Below are positions 45,062 to 54,933 of a DNA stretch of 64,000 nt, piece by piece (within the stretch, counting starts at the first letter, position 1; each line of letters starts with the position of its first letter). Source of the DNA: Burkholderia humptydooensis (GTDB lineage: Bacteria; Pseudomonadota; Gammaproteobacteria; Burkholderiales; Burkholderiaceae). The position numbers and the translations under genes are program-made. Under the pieces are notes generated by a model that did no database searches, had not been told where the DNA came from, and saw only the letters and a program-made list of their open reading frames with translations. Location: positions 2,666,001-2,730,000 of the forward strand of contig NZ_CP013380.1 in NCBI RefSeq assembly GCF_001513745.1, given 5' to 3'.

Positions 45062-45994
45062 ATGAACATCAAGAACGCCTTCCTGCTGATCGTCCTCGCC
45101 GCGCTGTGGGGCGCATCGTTTCTCTTCATTCGCGTCGGCGTCACCGAGTTCGGCGTCGCGCCGCTGATGGCGCTGCGCGTCGGCATCGGCGCCGTCTTCC
45201 TCGTCGCGCTGATGCTCACGCGCTACTCGCCGCGCGAGCTCGTCGCGCTGCTGCGCAAGCACGCATGGCCGCTCTTCGTCGTCGGCCTGCTCAATTCCGC
45301 CGCGCCGTTCTGCCTGTTCGCGTTCGCCGAGCTCACGCTGTCGGCGGGCGTCACGTCGGTCATCAACGCGACGACGCCGCTCTGGGGCGCGCTCGTCGCC
45401 TATCTGTGGCTCAAGGATTCGCTGTCGCTGCCGCGCGCGCTCGGCCTCGTGATCGGCTTCGCGGGCGTGCTCACGCTCGTCTGGGACCAGGTGTTCTCGC
45501 CGCACGGCGCGAATCCGGCGTCGCCCGCGACGGCCGCGCTCGCCGCCGCCGCCGCGCTCGGCGCGACGCTGCTGTACGGCATCGCCGCGAACTTCACGAA
45601 GCGCAAGCTCACGGGCGTCGATCCGCTCGTGAACGCGACGGGCAGCATGGTCGGCGCGACGATCCTGCTGCTGCCGTTCGCGCTCGCGACCTGGCCCGCC
45701 GCGCCCGTCTCGACGCACGCATGGGGCTCGGTGCTCGCGCTCGGCATCGCCTGCACGGGCGTCGCCTATTTCATCTTCTTTTACCTGATCGCGCACATCG
45801 GGCCGGCGCGCGCGATCACCGTCACGTTCGTGATCCCGGTGTTCGGCATCCTGTGGGGCGCGCTCTTTCTCGGCGAGCATGTGTCGTTCGCGATGCTCGA
45901 AGGCTGCGCGATCGTGCTGCTCGGCACCGCGCTCGCAACCGGCGTGATCAGACGGATTCCCGGCGTCCGGCCCCAGCGGAACGAGGCGGCCTGA
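45062..45994 (+). CDS. EamA/DMT-family transporter
   Basis: A 310-residue ten-helix protein of the drug/metabolite transporter superfamily. Repeat one starts LLIVLAALWGASFLFIRVGV; repeat two includes ATLLYGIAANFTKRKL and ends with RAITVTFVIPVFGILWGALFLGE. It is not closely similar to the EamA protein encoded at 36103-37038. The substrate is unknown. Confidence 0.9.
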   Translation: MNIKNAFLLIVLAALWGASFLFIRVGVTEFGVAPLMALRVGIGAVFLVALMLTRYSPRELVALLRKHAWPLFVVGLLNSAAPFCLFAFAELTLSAGVTSVINATTPLWGALVAYLWLKDSLSLPRALGLVIGFAGVLTLVWDQVFSPHGANPASPATAALAAAAALGATLLYGIAANFTKRKLTGVDPLVNATGSMVGATILLLPFALATWPAAPVSTHAWGSVLALGIACTGVAYFIFFYLIAHIGPARAITVTFVIPVFGILWGALFLGEHVSFAMLEGCAIVLLGTALATGVIRRIPGVRPQRNEAA

Positions 45995-46229
45995 CGGCGG
46001 GCGGCGGGCGGCGCGGCGACGGGTTCGGCGCATCGTCGGCAAGCCTCGCGCACAGTCACTTTTTTCGCCGGCCATTTGCACATCGATCGCGCCGCCCGGT
46101 GAGGCAGGCGGCGCACAATGCCGACGACTGCGCAATCCGTCGCATACGCAGCGGGCTCGCCCGCGAATCCGAACCGACTGGTAGTCGGAATTGCTTCGAT
46201 CGACGCGCGCACTGCGCTGCGTCGCGGCT
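45995..46229. other. Spacer upstream of EAL locus with a small hairpin
   Basis: No gene is seen. A short perfect hairpin CCGACT-GGT-AGTCGG lies at 46176-46190, upstream of the larger stem at 46230. Together they could form a structured leader or small RNA. Confidence 0.35.
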
Positions 46230-46269
46230 CGGATGCCGCGCCGCACCGATCGTTGCGGCGCGGCATCCG
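46230..46269 (+). terminator. Long perfect inverted repeat followed by TTTT
   Basis: CGGATGCCGCGCCGCA and its exact complement are separated by an 8-nt loop (46246-46253) and followed by CTTTTC. It may be an intrinsic terminator of the EamA transcript (236 bp past its stop), an attenuator, or the end of a small RNA. Confidence 0.55.
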
Positions 46270-46377
46270 CTTTTCATCCGCCACGCGACATTGCGACACC
46301 GGATTTAAGCGTATCCCCGATGCGCAAGACGCATCGACATTCGTTACACTCGATTAAATTCCCCACCGGAGGCAGAA

Positions 46378-46476
46378 ATGACGCGTTTCGTCTTTCGCCG
46401 TGTGGTCCTCATCAGCGCTCGCGCGCTCGTCCGCCGCGCGAGGCGCGCCCTTTGCCGCTCGTCGCAGCGACGCTGA
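46378..46476 (+). CDS. Arg-rich 32-residue upstream ORF before the EAL gene
   Basis: The ATG at 46378 has a strong GGAGG site (CCGGAGGCAGAA). The peptide MTRFVFRRVVLISARALVRR then ends RRALCRSSQRR; 12 of 32 residues are Arg. Its TGA is 4 bp before the ATG of the EAL gene, which itself has no ribosome site. The layout is that of a translational-coupling or attenuation leader. It is too short for standard gene finders. Confidence 0.5.
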   Translation: MTRFVFRRVVLISARALVRRARRALCRSSQRR

Positions 46477-46480
46477 CACC

Positions 46481-47773
46481 ATGCCGAAAACGCAGGGGCT
46501 CTCCCCCGAAAGCCTGATTTCGCAGTTCGCACGCTGCGACGAAGGCTGGCGTGTGCAATATCACGACATCACGCTGGCGAGCGCCTTTCAGCCGATCATC
46601 TCGATCACGCACAAGCGCGTCGTCGGCTACGAGGCGCTCGTGCGCGCGACCGACGCGAACGGCGCGCCGATTTCGCCGGACACGCTGTTCGCGCGCGCGC
46701 AGGCGCGCGGCGAGACGCTCCGGCTCGACCGGCTGGCCCGCTGCCTGCACGCCGCGAACTTCGCCGCGCAGGACACGGGCTCGTGCTGGCTGTTCCTGAA
46801 CGTGCTGCCGCAGATGTTCGACGCCGACATCGCGCCGCGCGCGTTCATCGAGGCGCTCTGCGCGCACTTCGCGCTGCCGCCGACGCGCGTCGTGCTCGAG
46901 GTGATCGAGCAGCCGTCGCGCAACGAGGTCGCGCTCGCCCGCACGCTCGACATGATCCAGCACGGCGACTTCCTGATCGCGGTCGACGATTTCGGCACCG
47001 GCTTCTCGAACTTCGACCGCATCTGGCAGATCAAGCCCGACATCGTGAAGCTCGACCGCTCGATCCTCGAGCGCTCGCTCGCGGCGAGCGACGCGCACCG
47101 GATCGTCCATCATCTCGTCACGATGCTGCATCACGCGGGCACGATGGTGCTCGCGGAAGGCGTCGAAAGCGAAGACGCGCTGCAGATCCTGATGGATGCC
47201 GACGTCGACTTCGTGCAGGGTTTCTGCTTCGGCCAGCCCGATCCGTCGCTCGAGCGCGCGGGCCGCGCCGCGCCGGCGCGCATCGAGGCCGCATGGCAGC
47301 GCTTCGCCGAGCGCGTGAAGGCGCGGCACGGCGACGTCGTGCCCCCCGGCTTCGACACGATCGAGCGCATCGTGCTCGCGGGCGCCGCCGACTATGCGCA
47401 GACCCGGGATTTGCGCGGCGCCGCGCAGCGGCTGCTGACGAACCCGATCGTGCGGCGCGTGTTCGTTGCGGAAGCGAACGGCGAGCAAGTGGAGCCGTCG
47501 GTCACGACCGAGACGCCGGACGCGCCGGACGCGCCGAGCGCGACGACGCGGCGGCTCGCGCCGCTGCTGCCGGAGCTGCATTGCAACTGGTCGCGGCGCG
47601 CGTACTTCCAGCGCGCGGTCGCGGCGCCCGGACGCGTCGCGCTGATGGGGCCGCGCTTCTCGCTGACGGACGGCCGCGACTGCTACACGGCCGCCGTCGC
47701 GATCCCTCTCGGGACGACGCTGAAGGTGTTCTGCGTCGACTTCGATTTTTCGTCATACGGGGACGAGCGGTAG
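46481..47773 (+). CDS. EAL-domain c-di-GMP phosphodiesterase-like protein
   Basis: A 430-residue protein from ATG 46481. Residues ~20-260 form an EAL domain: FQPIISITHKRVVGYEALVR (EAL), LNVLPQM (N-motif region), LEVIEQPS (catalytic E), DDFGTGFSNFDRI (the DDFGTG metal motif), KLDRSIL (K), and VLAEGVESEDAL with GFCFG at the end. The metal and catalytic residues appear intact, so hydrolysis of c-di-GMP to pGpG is likely. The C-terminal ~150 residues (AADYAQTRDLRGAAQRLL, LPELHCNWSRRAYFQRAV) form a distinct domain of unknown function, possibly sensory. Translation likely depends on the upstream Arg-rich ORF. Confidence 0.88.
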   Translation: MPKTQGLSPESLISQFARCDEGWRVQYHDITLASAFQPIISITHKRVVGYEALVRATDANGAPISPDTLFARAQARGETLRLDRLARCLHAANFAAQDTGSCWLFLNVLPQMFDADIAPRAFIEALCAHFALPPTRVVLEVIEQPSRNEVALARTLDMIQHGDFLIAVDDFGTGFSNFDRIWQIKPDIVKLDRSILERSLAASDAHRIVHHLVTMLHHAGTMVLAEGVESEDALQILMDADVDFVQGFCFGQPDPSLERAGRAAPARIEAAWQRFAERVKARHGDVVPPGFDTIERIVLAGAADYAQTRDLRGAAQRLLTNPIVRRVFVAEANGEQVEPSVTTETPDAPDAPSATTRRLAPLLPELHCNWSRRAYFQRAVAAPGRVALMGPRFSLTDGRDCYTAAVAIPLGTTLKVFCVDFDFSSYGDER

Positions 47774-47907
47774 GGGCGGGGGAAGCGCGACGGGAAGCGG
47801 CGGCGCGTTGGCCGACGCCTCGGCCCGGGGGCTGCTCGTCAGGCGAGCGGCTCCCGCACGCGGAGCGGACGGGCGAGCAGGCGCGCGGCATCGACGTGCG
47901 CGTTTCT

Positions 47908-47939
47908 GTGTTTCTGCGCTTCCGTGTTTCTCCGCTTCC
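47908..47939. repeat. Two tandem 16-bp units
   Basis: GTGTTTCTGCGCTTCC followed by GTGTTTCTCCGCTTCC, differing at one base, in the spacer between the EAL gene and arfB. Confidence 0.6.
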
Positions 47940-48050
47940 GCGCCGCCGTCACGCCAGGCGCAGTTGTTATCGTCCGAGCGGCGCCAACCGCACGCCTCCC
48001 CCGCGCCGCATGCGCCGCACACGCCCGAGCAAACGCGGCGGGCCGGCCAT

Positions 48051-48455
48051 TCATTCGACGATCCTGCCGCGCCCGGATTTCACCTCGCTGCGCCGGCTCT
48101 TCTCGGCAAGCCGGCGCTCCTTCGACGCGCGCGTAGGCCGCGTCGAGATCCGCTTGCGCGGCGCGACGCCTGCGCTGCGAATCAGCGTGTCGAGCCGCGC
48201 GAGCGCGGCCGCGCGGTTCTTTTCCTGCGTGCGGTACTCCTGCGCCTTGATGACGACGACGCCTTCGCGCGTGATCCGCTGATCGGCGCGCGCGAGGAGC
48301 CGCGCCTTCACGTCGTCGGGCAGCGACGACGTGCGAATGTCGAAGCGCAGATGAATCGCGCTCGACACCTTGTTGACGTTCTGCCCGCCCGCGCCTTGCG
48401 CGCGAACCGCCGTCAGCTCGACCTCGTCCGGCGAGAATGCGTAGCGCAGCGTCAT
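48051..48455 (-). CDS. arfB: Alternative ribosome-rescue factor / peptidyl-tRNA hydrolase ArfB
   Basis: A 134-residue protein with the release-factor GGQ motif in [22 protein letters not shown], which hydrolyses peptidyl-tRNA on stalled ribosomes. A basic C-terminal tail ([18 protein letters not shown]) enters the mRNA channel in this family. ATG 48455 overlaps the recD stop as ATGA, placing it at the end of the recC-recB-recD transcript. Confidence 0.93.
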   Translation of the reverse strand: MTLRYAFSPDEVELTAVRAQGAGGQNVNKVSSAIHLRFDIRTSSLPDDVKARLLARADQRITREGVVVIKAQEYRTQEKNRAAALARLDTLIRSAGVAPRKRISTRPTRASKERRLAEKSRRSEVKSGRGRIVE

Positions 48456-51124
48456 CGCGCGCCCTCCTGCCGGACGCGCAGCGCATCGGCGATCCGCGCG
48501 GCGAGGCCGGAGTCGCGCGCCGTGCGCGTCGCGATCGCAAGCGCGAGCACCGAGCGCGAGCCGATCACCTGCACGCGCGAGCGAGCGCGCGTGATCGCGG
48601 TATAGACGAGTTCGCGCGACAGCACGCGGTTGAACGACGCGGGCAGGATCAGCGCCGCGTCGTCGAACTCCGAGCCCTGCGATTTGTGGACGGTCAACGC
48701 GAACGCCGTGTCGTGCGGCGGCAGCGCGGCGGGCGACACCGCGCGCGCGCGGCCGTCCGCGCCGTGGAACCAGACGCGCAGCGCCCCGCGCGCGTCGGGC
48801 AGCGCAATGCCGATGTCGCCGTTGAAGAGTCCGAGCGCGTAATCGTTGCGCGTCACCATCACGGGCCGCCCGGCGAACCAGTGCGCGCCGAGCGCGAGCG
48901 GCACGCGCACCGCGCGGCGCACCTCGGCCGCGACGAGCGCATTGACCTCGTCCGCGCCGCGCGCGCCCGTGCGCGTCGCGCAGAGCACGCGAAAGCGGTT
49001 GAGCACGTCGAAGAGCGGCAGCGGATCGGGATCGGGCGCCGCGAGCGCGTCGCGCAGCGCGGCCGCGTAGCCGGCGAAGCCTTGCGCGAGTTGCTCGACC
49101 GTCGCGGCCGACAGCGTCGCGCCGCCGTCGTCGCGGAAGCGCGCGGCCGCGTCGTCGGCCGTCGACAACGCATCGAGCGCGTCCTGCACGGCGCCGCGGC
49201 GAATCGCGAGCGACAGTCTGCCGATCGGCGAATCGAGGCCGAAGCGATAGTTGCGCTCGAGCCAGACGACGCAGTCGGTCAACGGCGCGGCGGAGGGAAC
49301 GTCCGGTGACGCGGCCCCGGCCGGGAGCGCCGACGTCGACGCTTGCGGTTCGATATCCGCCTCGGCGCGGGCAGCCGGCGCGCGGCCGGCAGGCGTGCGT
49401 GCGCCCGCGCCGGCTGCCGTTGCAGTCGCGGGGCGCTGCTCGCCAGATCCGGCATCCGTCGAAGCGCGTTCGGGCGACGAAAAGACCGCATTGTCGAGCC
49501 ACTCGAGCTCGCCCGCTTCGATCCATGCGGCCGGCTCGGCGGAAGACGCGTCCCACGGCAAATCGGCGGGGATGGCTTCGCCGGTCTGCGCATGCATGTG
49601 CGTGGCAGTCTCGATGCCGGGCGCGTCCGGCGAATCCGGCCGGGCACGCACGGGGAGCGCGTCACGCCGGCTGCGCGTGACGTCGGGCGATGCGCGGCCG
49701 TCCCGGTGATCGAGGTTCGGCCTCCCGACGCCCGGCATATCGACGCCCGATTCATCCACGCCGAACGCGTCTTCATCGTCGAACGCGAACAGCGACCCCT
49801 GCGCATCGTCGACGCCCCGTTTCGAGTCTCGCCCGCCGCCGCGCCGGCCCGTGCGCGGCGCCGGCGCGCGCTGAGCGGCGGCTTCCGGCGCAACCTTCGC
49901 CGCGGCAACGGCAGCCGTCGATCGCGCGGCGGGCGCCACCGCGCCGGCCGCCCCGCGCGCCGTCGCACCGCTAGCGACCGAAGCCGCGCGTGCGTCCGGG
50001 CTCACGCCCGCGTTCGCCGCATCGGCCGCATCAAGAACAAATCCGTCCGGCAGCGCCGCCACGAACTCGGCCTCGCCGATGCCGAGCGCGCGCGCAATCG
50101 TCGCGCACGTCGCCGAGCTGAATCCGGGACGCGCGCTCAGCTCGGCAAACACCGCGCCCGCCTCGACGGCCGCGAGCTGATCCTTGTCGCCGAGCAGCAC
50201 GAGGCGCGCGTTCGGCGCGAGCGCGTCGAGCAGGTGCGCGGCGAGCGCGACGTCGATCATCGACGCCTCGTCGACGACGACGAGATCGTACGGCAGCGGG
50301 TTGTCGCGGTGATGCGCGAAGCGCCCGCCCGGGCCGCCGCCCAGCAGCCGGTGCAGCGTATAGGACGTGCGCGGCAGACGCGTCGCGAGCTCGGCCGGCA
50401 GGCTGCCGGCGCGCGCGTGCAGCGCCTCCTGCATCCGCTGCGCCGCCTTGCCGGTCGGCGCGGCGAGCGCGATCCGCAAGTCCCGGTGCGCGTCGAGCAG
50501 GCACGCAATCACGCCGACGACCGTCGTCGTCTTGCCGGTGCCCGGCCCGCCGCTCACGATCGTCACGCGGCCCGTAAGCGCGACGAGCGCCGCGACGCGC
50601 TGCCAGTCGACGCCCCGCTCCTTCTGCGGCCCGAAATAGCGGACGAGCCGCTCGCCGAGCGCATCGGGCGCAAGTTCGCCGGCGCCGCCCGCCGCCGCGC
50701 CGCCGGACCGGGCGCGCGCGACGAGCGCGTTCGCGAGCCGCGTCTCGTAGTCGAAGTAGCGCGCGAGATACAGCCGGCCGTCGCGATCGACGACGAGCGG
50801 ACACTCGGCGCCGCGCGCGATGCCGTCGAACGCGGTCACGCCGCTCGCGGCGAGCGCGTCGCGCACGTCGGCGAACGGCTCGTCGTAGCGTTGCGCGAGC
50901 GCGCGCAGCGACACGCAGACGTGCCCCGCCGCCGTTGCGCGGCTCGCGGCGAACGCCGCGCGCGCCGCCCAGCGCGCGGCCGCGGCGCTCGCGCCGACGC
51001 GGCGCGACAACATCCCGATCCGGCGCGCGAAGCCTTCGGCGAGCGCGAGCCCGAAATCGGCCGGCTCGGGCAGACGGTCCGCCAGGCCGCCCGTCCATGC
51101 GAAACGTTCGTCGACCACGCTCAT
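48452..51124 (-). CDS. recD: Exodeoxyribonuclease V alpha subunit RecD
   Basis: An 890-residue 5'-3' helicase subunit. Walker A is [15 protein letters not shown], Walker B is [11 protein letters not shown], followed by [14 protein letters not shown]; helicase motifs V-VI near the end read [15 protein letters not shown] and [10 protein letters not shown]. The E. coli protein is about 608 residues. The extra length is mostly a ~220-residue low-complexity insert (about residues 360-590) between [14 protein letters not shown] and [11 protein letters not shown], rich in Ala, Pro, Asp and Gly with no domain. ATG 51124 overlaps the recB stop (ATGA). It forms RecBCD with the two upstream genes. Confidence 0.95.
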   Translation of the reverse strand: MSVVDERFAWTGGLADRLPEPADFGLALAEGFARRIGMLSRRVGASAAAARWAARAAFAASRATAAGHVCVSLRALAQRYDEPFADVRDALAASGVTAFDGIARGAECPLVVDRDGRLYLARYFDYETRLANALVARARSGGAAAGGAGELAPDALGERLVRYFGPQKERGVDWQRVAALVALTGRVTIVSGGPGTGKTTTVVGVIACLLDAHRDLRIALAAPTGKAAQRMQEALHARAGSLPAELATRLPRTSYTLHRLLGGGPGGRFAHHRDNPLPYDLVVVDEASMIDVALAAHLLDALAPNARLVLLGDKDQLAAVEAGAVFAELSARPGFSSATCATIARALGIGEAEFVAALPDGFVLDAADAANAGVSPDARAASVASGATARGAAGAVAPAARSTAAVAAAKVAPEAAAQRAPAPRTGRRGGGRDSKRGVDDAQGSLFAFDDEDAFGVDESGVDMPGVGRPNLDHRDGRASPDVTRSRRDALPVRARPDSPDAPGIETATHMHAQTGEAIPADLPWDASSAEPAAWIEAGELEWLDNAVFSSPERASTDAGSGEQRPATATAAGAGARTPAGRAPAARAEADIEPQASTSALPAGAASPDVPSAAPLTDCVVWLERNYRFGLDSPIGRLSLAIRRGAVQDALDALSTADDAAARFRDDGGATLSAATVEQLAQGFAGYAAALRDALAAPDPDPLPLFDVLNRFRVLCATRTGARGADEVNALVAAEVRRAVRVPLALGAHWFAGRPVMVTRNDYALGLFNGDIGIALPDARGALRVWFHGADGRARAVSPAALPPHDTAFALTVHKSQGSEFDDAALILPASFNRVLSRELVYTAITRARSRVQVIGSRSVLALAIATRTARDSGLAARIADALRVRQEGAR

Positions 51125-54100
51125 GCGTCCCCCCCGCGCATCAGCGCGTCGAGCGCCTCGATCAGCGCGCGCGCGGGCCGCCGCGCATGCACGCCCGCGC
51201 TCGCGCCGCCGCTTCGCCAATCGGGGCGCACGCCGCGCACGAACAGGTACAGGTAGCCCGCGATGTGCGCGTCGTAGTCGTAGCCGCGCATCCGCACGCG
51301 CAAATAGCGGTGCAGCGCAACCGTATAGAGCAGCGCCTGCAGGTGATACGCGTGGTGCGCCATCGCGGCGTCGAGCGCTTGCTCGCCGTATGCTTCGGGC
51401 GTCGTGCCGAGATGATTCGATTTCCAGTCGACGATCCAGAAGCGGCCGTCGTGCTCGACGATCATGTCGATGAATCCTTTGACGAATCCGGCAAGCGTGC
51501 CCGCTTCGAGCGCGACGTCCGGATAGCCGTGCGCGGCGAGCAAGCGCCGCAATGCGTTGAAATCGAGCGCGGGCGCGGGGAACAGGAACGCCATTTCCGT
51601 CAGCCGCCGCGCCGGGTCGAGTGCCGCGAGGCGCATGCCCGGCACGAGCTCCGTTGCCGCGAGATCGGCGACGAGCCGCGTCATCATCGCGGGAAGCCGC
51701 TCGGCCAGCGCGAGCTCCGCCTCGACCGGGCGCTCGTGCAGTGCGCGCAGCGCGGCGGGCGGCCACGTCGACGCATCGGCGAAATTGCTCAGCTCGAGCA
51801 GCCGGTGCAGGCATTCGCCCGCCGCCGCGCCGCGCGGAAACGCGAGGATGTCGTCTTCGGCGGGCTCGCGCGGCGCGGCGGCGGGCGCTGGCGCGATCGC
51901 AACGGCCGCGTCCGGCAGCTCGAGCGCGTCCGCGCCGAGCGCGGCGGCAAGCGCGTCGTGATCGGGGCGCATCTCGTCGTCGGCCGCGCGCGCGACGCCG
52001 CTCTCGTCGCGCGCGATCGCCGACGCGAGCGAGCTGAAGCTCGCGATCCGCCACGCGTCGCGCAGCCCGCGCGTCGCGCGCCGCGCGGCTCGCGTCGCAC
52101 CCGCGTCGTGCCCGGCCGCGAGCGGCTCGCGATGCGCGGGCGCCGGCAGCGCGCCGAGCGTCACCGGGCCGCCCGCGAGCGCCTGCCAGCGCTCGGCGAG
52201 CTCCGCGTCTTCGGGCGGCTCCTTCAGCCACGCATCGAAATCGCGGCCCGCGCCCGCGACGAGCCAGTTCAGCACGCTGCGCCGCGCCTCCTTCGTCGAG
52301 CGCGACGACTGATAGGTGCCCGCAACCAGATAGCACCGATAGACGGCGCGCGTGAGCGCGACGTAGACGAGCCGCGCGCGCTCCGCCGCCTGCTCGCGCA
52401 CCGCCTCGCGCGACGCGCGCTCGGCCGCTTCCTCATCGCAACCGTAATGCAGCACCGCGCCGCCCGATTCGTCGTGGTACTCGCGCGCGTCGGGCAAGCC
52501 GGAGCCGGCCGGCTCGCGCAGCCCGCCATCGTTCAGGAACGGGCAGAACACAATCGCGTATTCGAGCCCCTTCGACTTGTGAACGGTGACGATCTGCACG
52601 AGGTTGCGGTCGGATTCGAGCCGCAACTGCGCGTCGTCCCCGCCGCCTTCGAGGCGCTGCGCGGCAAGCCAGCGCAGCGTCGGCGCAATGCCCGGCTGCG
52701 CGGACGCGCGCGCCTGCGTCAGCTCGGCGAGATGATTGACATCGGTCACGCGCCGCTCGCCGTCCGGCCCCGCCATCAGCCGCTCGGCGATGCGCAGTTC
52801 GTTCACGAGCGTGCGCCACATCACCGCGAAGCCGCGCTCGCGCCATAACAGCCGGTAGCGCGAGAAGCGCTCGACCCAGCCCATCGCGTCGGCGTCCGCC
52901 CCAGGGAGCGCCGTCGCGCTCGCCGATGCGGCGCGCACGCGGCCGTCATTTCCGCCCGCATCGCCCGAGGCGTCTTCGATGCCAGCCGGATCCGCGTCGC
53001 CCTGCTCGAGCCGCCAGAGCGCCGCCGCATCGAGCCCGAACCAGTCGGACGCGAGCGCCGAGCGCAGGCGCCGCAGGTCGCCCGGCGCGTCGATGGCCGC
53101 CAGCACGCGCTCGAGCTGCTCAGCGTCGAGCGTCGCGAACACCGACGCCTGCGCGAGCTCGACGCTGCCGATCCCCCACGCGGCCAGCACGCGCTTCACG
53201 AGGCTGCCCTGCCGGTGCGTCTGCACGAGCACCGCGATGTCGGACGCGGCGAGCGGCGCGCCGCCGAGCGTCGCCGCATGCTCGCGCGCGCCGCGCATCA
53301 GCCGCGCGATCTCCGCCGCGCACGCATGCGCCGCGTGCCGCTGCGCGTCGCGCTTCGTCAGCACGTCATCGCCGGCGGGCAGCGTCCAGACGCGGAAGTC
53401 GCCCGCGCCGGCGAGCGGATCGGCTGCGTCGACGAGCGGCGCGCGCACGCGCGAGCCGGCGCGCACCGGCTCGTAATCGAGCCCGTCGAGCACGAACGCG
53501 CGCGGGTTCGCGCTGAACACGCGGTTGCACGCATCGACGATCGCGGGCGTCGAGCGCTGGTTCACCGCGAGCGTGTAGCGCGCGGACGCCCGCGCGCGCG
53601 CGGCGAGATACGTGTGCAGATCCGCCGCGCGGAAGCTGTAGATCGCCTGCTTCGGATCGCCGACGAGAAAGAGCGGGCCGGCGGGCGCGAAGATCGTGTC
53701 GAAGATCGCGAACTGCAGCGGGTCCGTATCCTGGAATTCGTCGATGAGCGCGGCCGGATAGCGCGCGCGCAGCGTCTCGCGCAACCACGGATGCGCGTCG
53801 AGCGCGCGATACAGGTTCGCGAGCAGATCGTCGAACGACACGACGCGGCGCGTGCGCTTGCGCAGCGCGAGCTCGGCGGGCGCGGTGTCGAGCCATTGCT
53901 CGACGAGCGACAGCCAGCGCGCGCGCTGCGCGGCCTCGACCGCGGCGACGGCCGCCTCGAGCGCCTGCGCGACGTCGAAGAACGCGTGGCGCGGCGTCGC
54001 GCCGCCCTTTTTCGTCGCTTTCTCGAGCGCGGACTGCGTGAGCTTGAGCGCCGCGCGCGGCAGCGCGGCCACCGCGCTCGCCTGCTCGAAGTGGCGCGCC

Positions 54101-54933
54101 CACGCGTCGAGCGCCTCGCTCACCGCGTCCGGCTTGTGCGAGCGCTGATTCAATGACGATTGCGCATCGGCAAGCAGCGTGTCGAGCACGCCGCGCTCGT
54201 CGCGCCAGATCGCGGCCGCCGTATCGAAGTGCGCGCGCGCGGTGCTTTCCGCGCCGTCGTCTGCCGCGTGCAGTCCGTCCCAGCGCAATCGCGCAAGCGG
54301 CTTCTTCAGCCGCCGCGCGAGCTGTGCGTCGAGCGCCGCGGGCCCCGCGCCATATTCGACGAGCCACTCGGCGAACGCGGGATAGGCCGCCGCGACCGGT
54401 TCGACGCGCGTTCGCCAGAAGTCGGCGGCCAGCTCGAAGCGCAGCGCGCCGTCGTCCGCCTCCATCTCGAACGCGAACGGCATCGCCGCCGCGAACGGCG
54501 CTTCCTGCAGCGCCCGCTGACAGAACGCGTGGATCGTATGGATCGCCGCCTGATCGAATGCGCGCAGCGCGCGGCGCACGCGCTTCGCAGCCGTTTCCGG
54601 ATCGAGGCCGCGCTCGGGCGCAAGCGTCGTCTCGAACAGGCGCGCGACGAACGGATCGCCGCCGTCGTTGCCCGTGTCGAGTGCATGCGCGAGTTGCGCG
54701 AGGCGAGCGCGAATCCGTTCGTGCAGCTCGGCCGTCGCCGCCTTCGTGAACGTGACGACGAGAATCTCGTCCGCGCCGAGATCCTTTTCGAGCAACAGGC
54801 GCACGTACAGCGCGCAGATGTTCCACGTCTTGCCGGTGCCCGCGGACGCCTCGATCTGGTTCACGCCGTCGAGCGGGCATGCGAAGACGTCGAGCTCGCT
54901 CGACGGCGGGCCGGAATGCGCGGCATGGCTCAT
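51121..54933 (-). CDS. recB: Exodeoxyribonuclease V beta subunit RecB
   Basis: A 1270-residue UvrD-type 3'-5' helicase with a C-terminal nuclease. Walker A is IEASAGTGKTWNICALYVR; motif II is ALIDEFQDTDPLQF; motif III is FLVGDPKQAIYSFRAAD; and motifs V-VI are VQIVTVHKSKGLEY and ARLVYVALTRAVYR. The nuclease domain carries GFVKGFIDMIVEHDGRFWIVDWKSNHL, with the catalytic D and K. A short low-complexity insert (DASGDAGGNDGRVRAAS) lies in the middle. ATG 54933 overlaps the recC stop (ATGA). Confidence 0.95.
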   Translation of the reverse strand: MSHAAHSGPPSSELDVFACPLDGVNQIEASAGTGKTWNICALYVRLLLEKDLGADEILVVTFTKAATAELHERIRARLAQLAHALDTGNDGGDPFVARLFETTLAPERGLDPETAAKRVRRALRAFDQAAIHTIHAFCQRALQEAPFAAAMPFAFEMEADDGALRFELAADFWRTRVEPVAAAYPAFAEWLVEYGAGPAALDAQLARRLKKPLARLRWDGLHAADDGAESTARAHFDTAAAIWRDERGVLDTLLADAQSSLNQRSHKPDAVSEALDAWARHFEQASAVAALPRAALKLTQSALEKATKKGGATPRHAFFDVAQALEAAVAAVEAAQRARWLSLVEQWLDTAPAELALRKRTRRVVSFDDLLANLYRALDAHPWLRETLRARYPAALIDEFQDTDPLQFAIFDTIFAPAGPLFLVGDPKQAIYSFRAADLHTYLAARARASARYTLAVNQRSTPAIVDACNRVFSANPRAFVLDGLDYEPVRAGSRVRAPLVDAADPLAGAGDFRVWTLPAGDDVLTKRDAQRHAAHACAAEIARLMRGAREHAATLGGAPLAASDIAVLVQTHRQGSLVKRVLAAWGIGSVELAQASVFATLDAEQLERVLAAIDAPGDLRRLRSALASDWFGLDAAALWRLEQGDADPAGIEDASGDAGGNDGRVRAASASATALPGADADAMGWVERFSRYRLLWRERGFAVMWRTLVNELRIAERLMAGPDGERRVTDVNHLAELTQARASAQPGIAPTLRWLAAQRLEGGGDDAQLRLESDRNLVQIVTVHKSKGLEYAIVFCPFLNDGGLREPAGSGLPDAREYHDESGGAVLHYGCDEEAAERASREAVREQAAERARLVYVALTRAVYRCYLVAGTYQSSRSTKEARRSVLNWLVAGAGRDFDAWLKEPPEDAELAERWQALAGGPVTLGALPAPAHREPLAAGHDAGATRAARRATRGLRDAWRIASFSSLASAIARDESGVARAADDEMRPDHDALAAALGADALELPDAAVAIAPAPAAAPREPAEDDILAFPRGAAAGECLHRLLELSNFADASTWPPAALRALHERPVEAELALAERLPAMMTRLVADLAATELVPGMRLAALDPARRLTEMAFLFPAPALDFNALRRLLAAHGYPDVALEAGTLAGFVKGFIDMIVEHDGRFWIVDWKSNHLGTTPEAYGEQALDAAMAHHAYHLQALLYTVALHRYLRVRMRGYDYDAHIAGYLYLFVRGVRPDWRSGGASAGVHARRPARALIEALDALMRGGDA

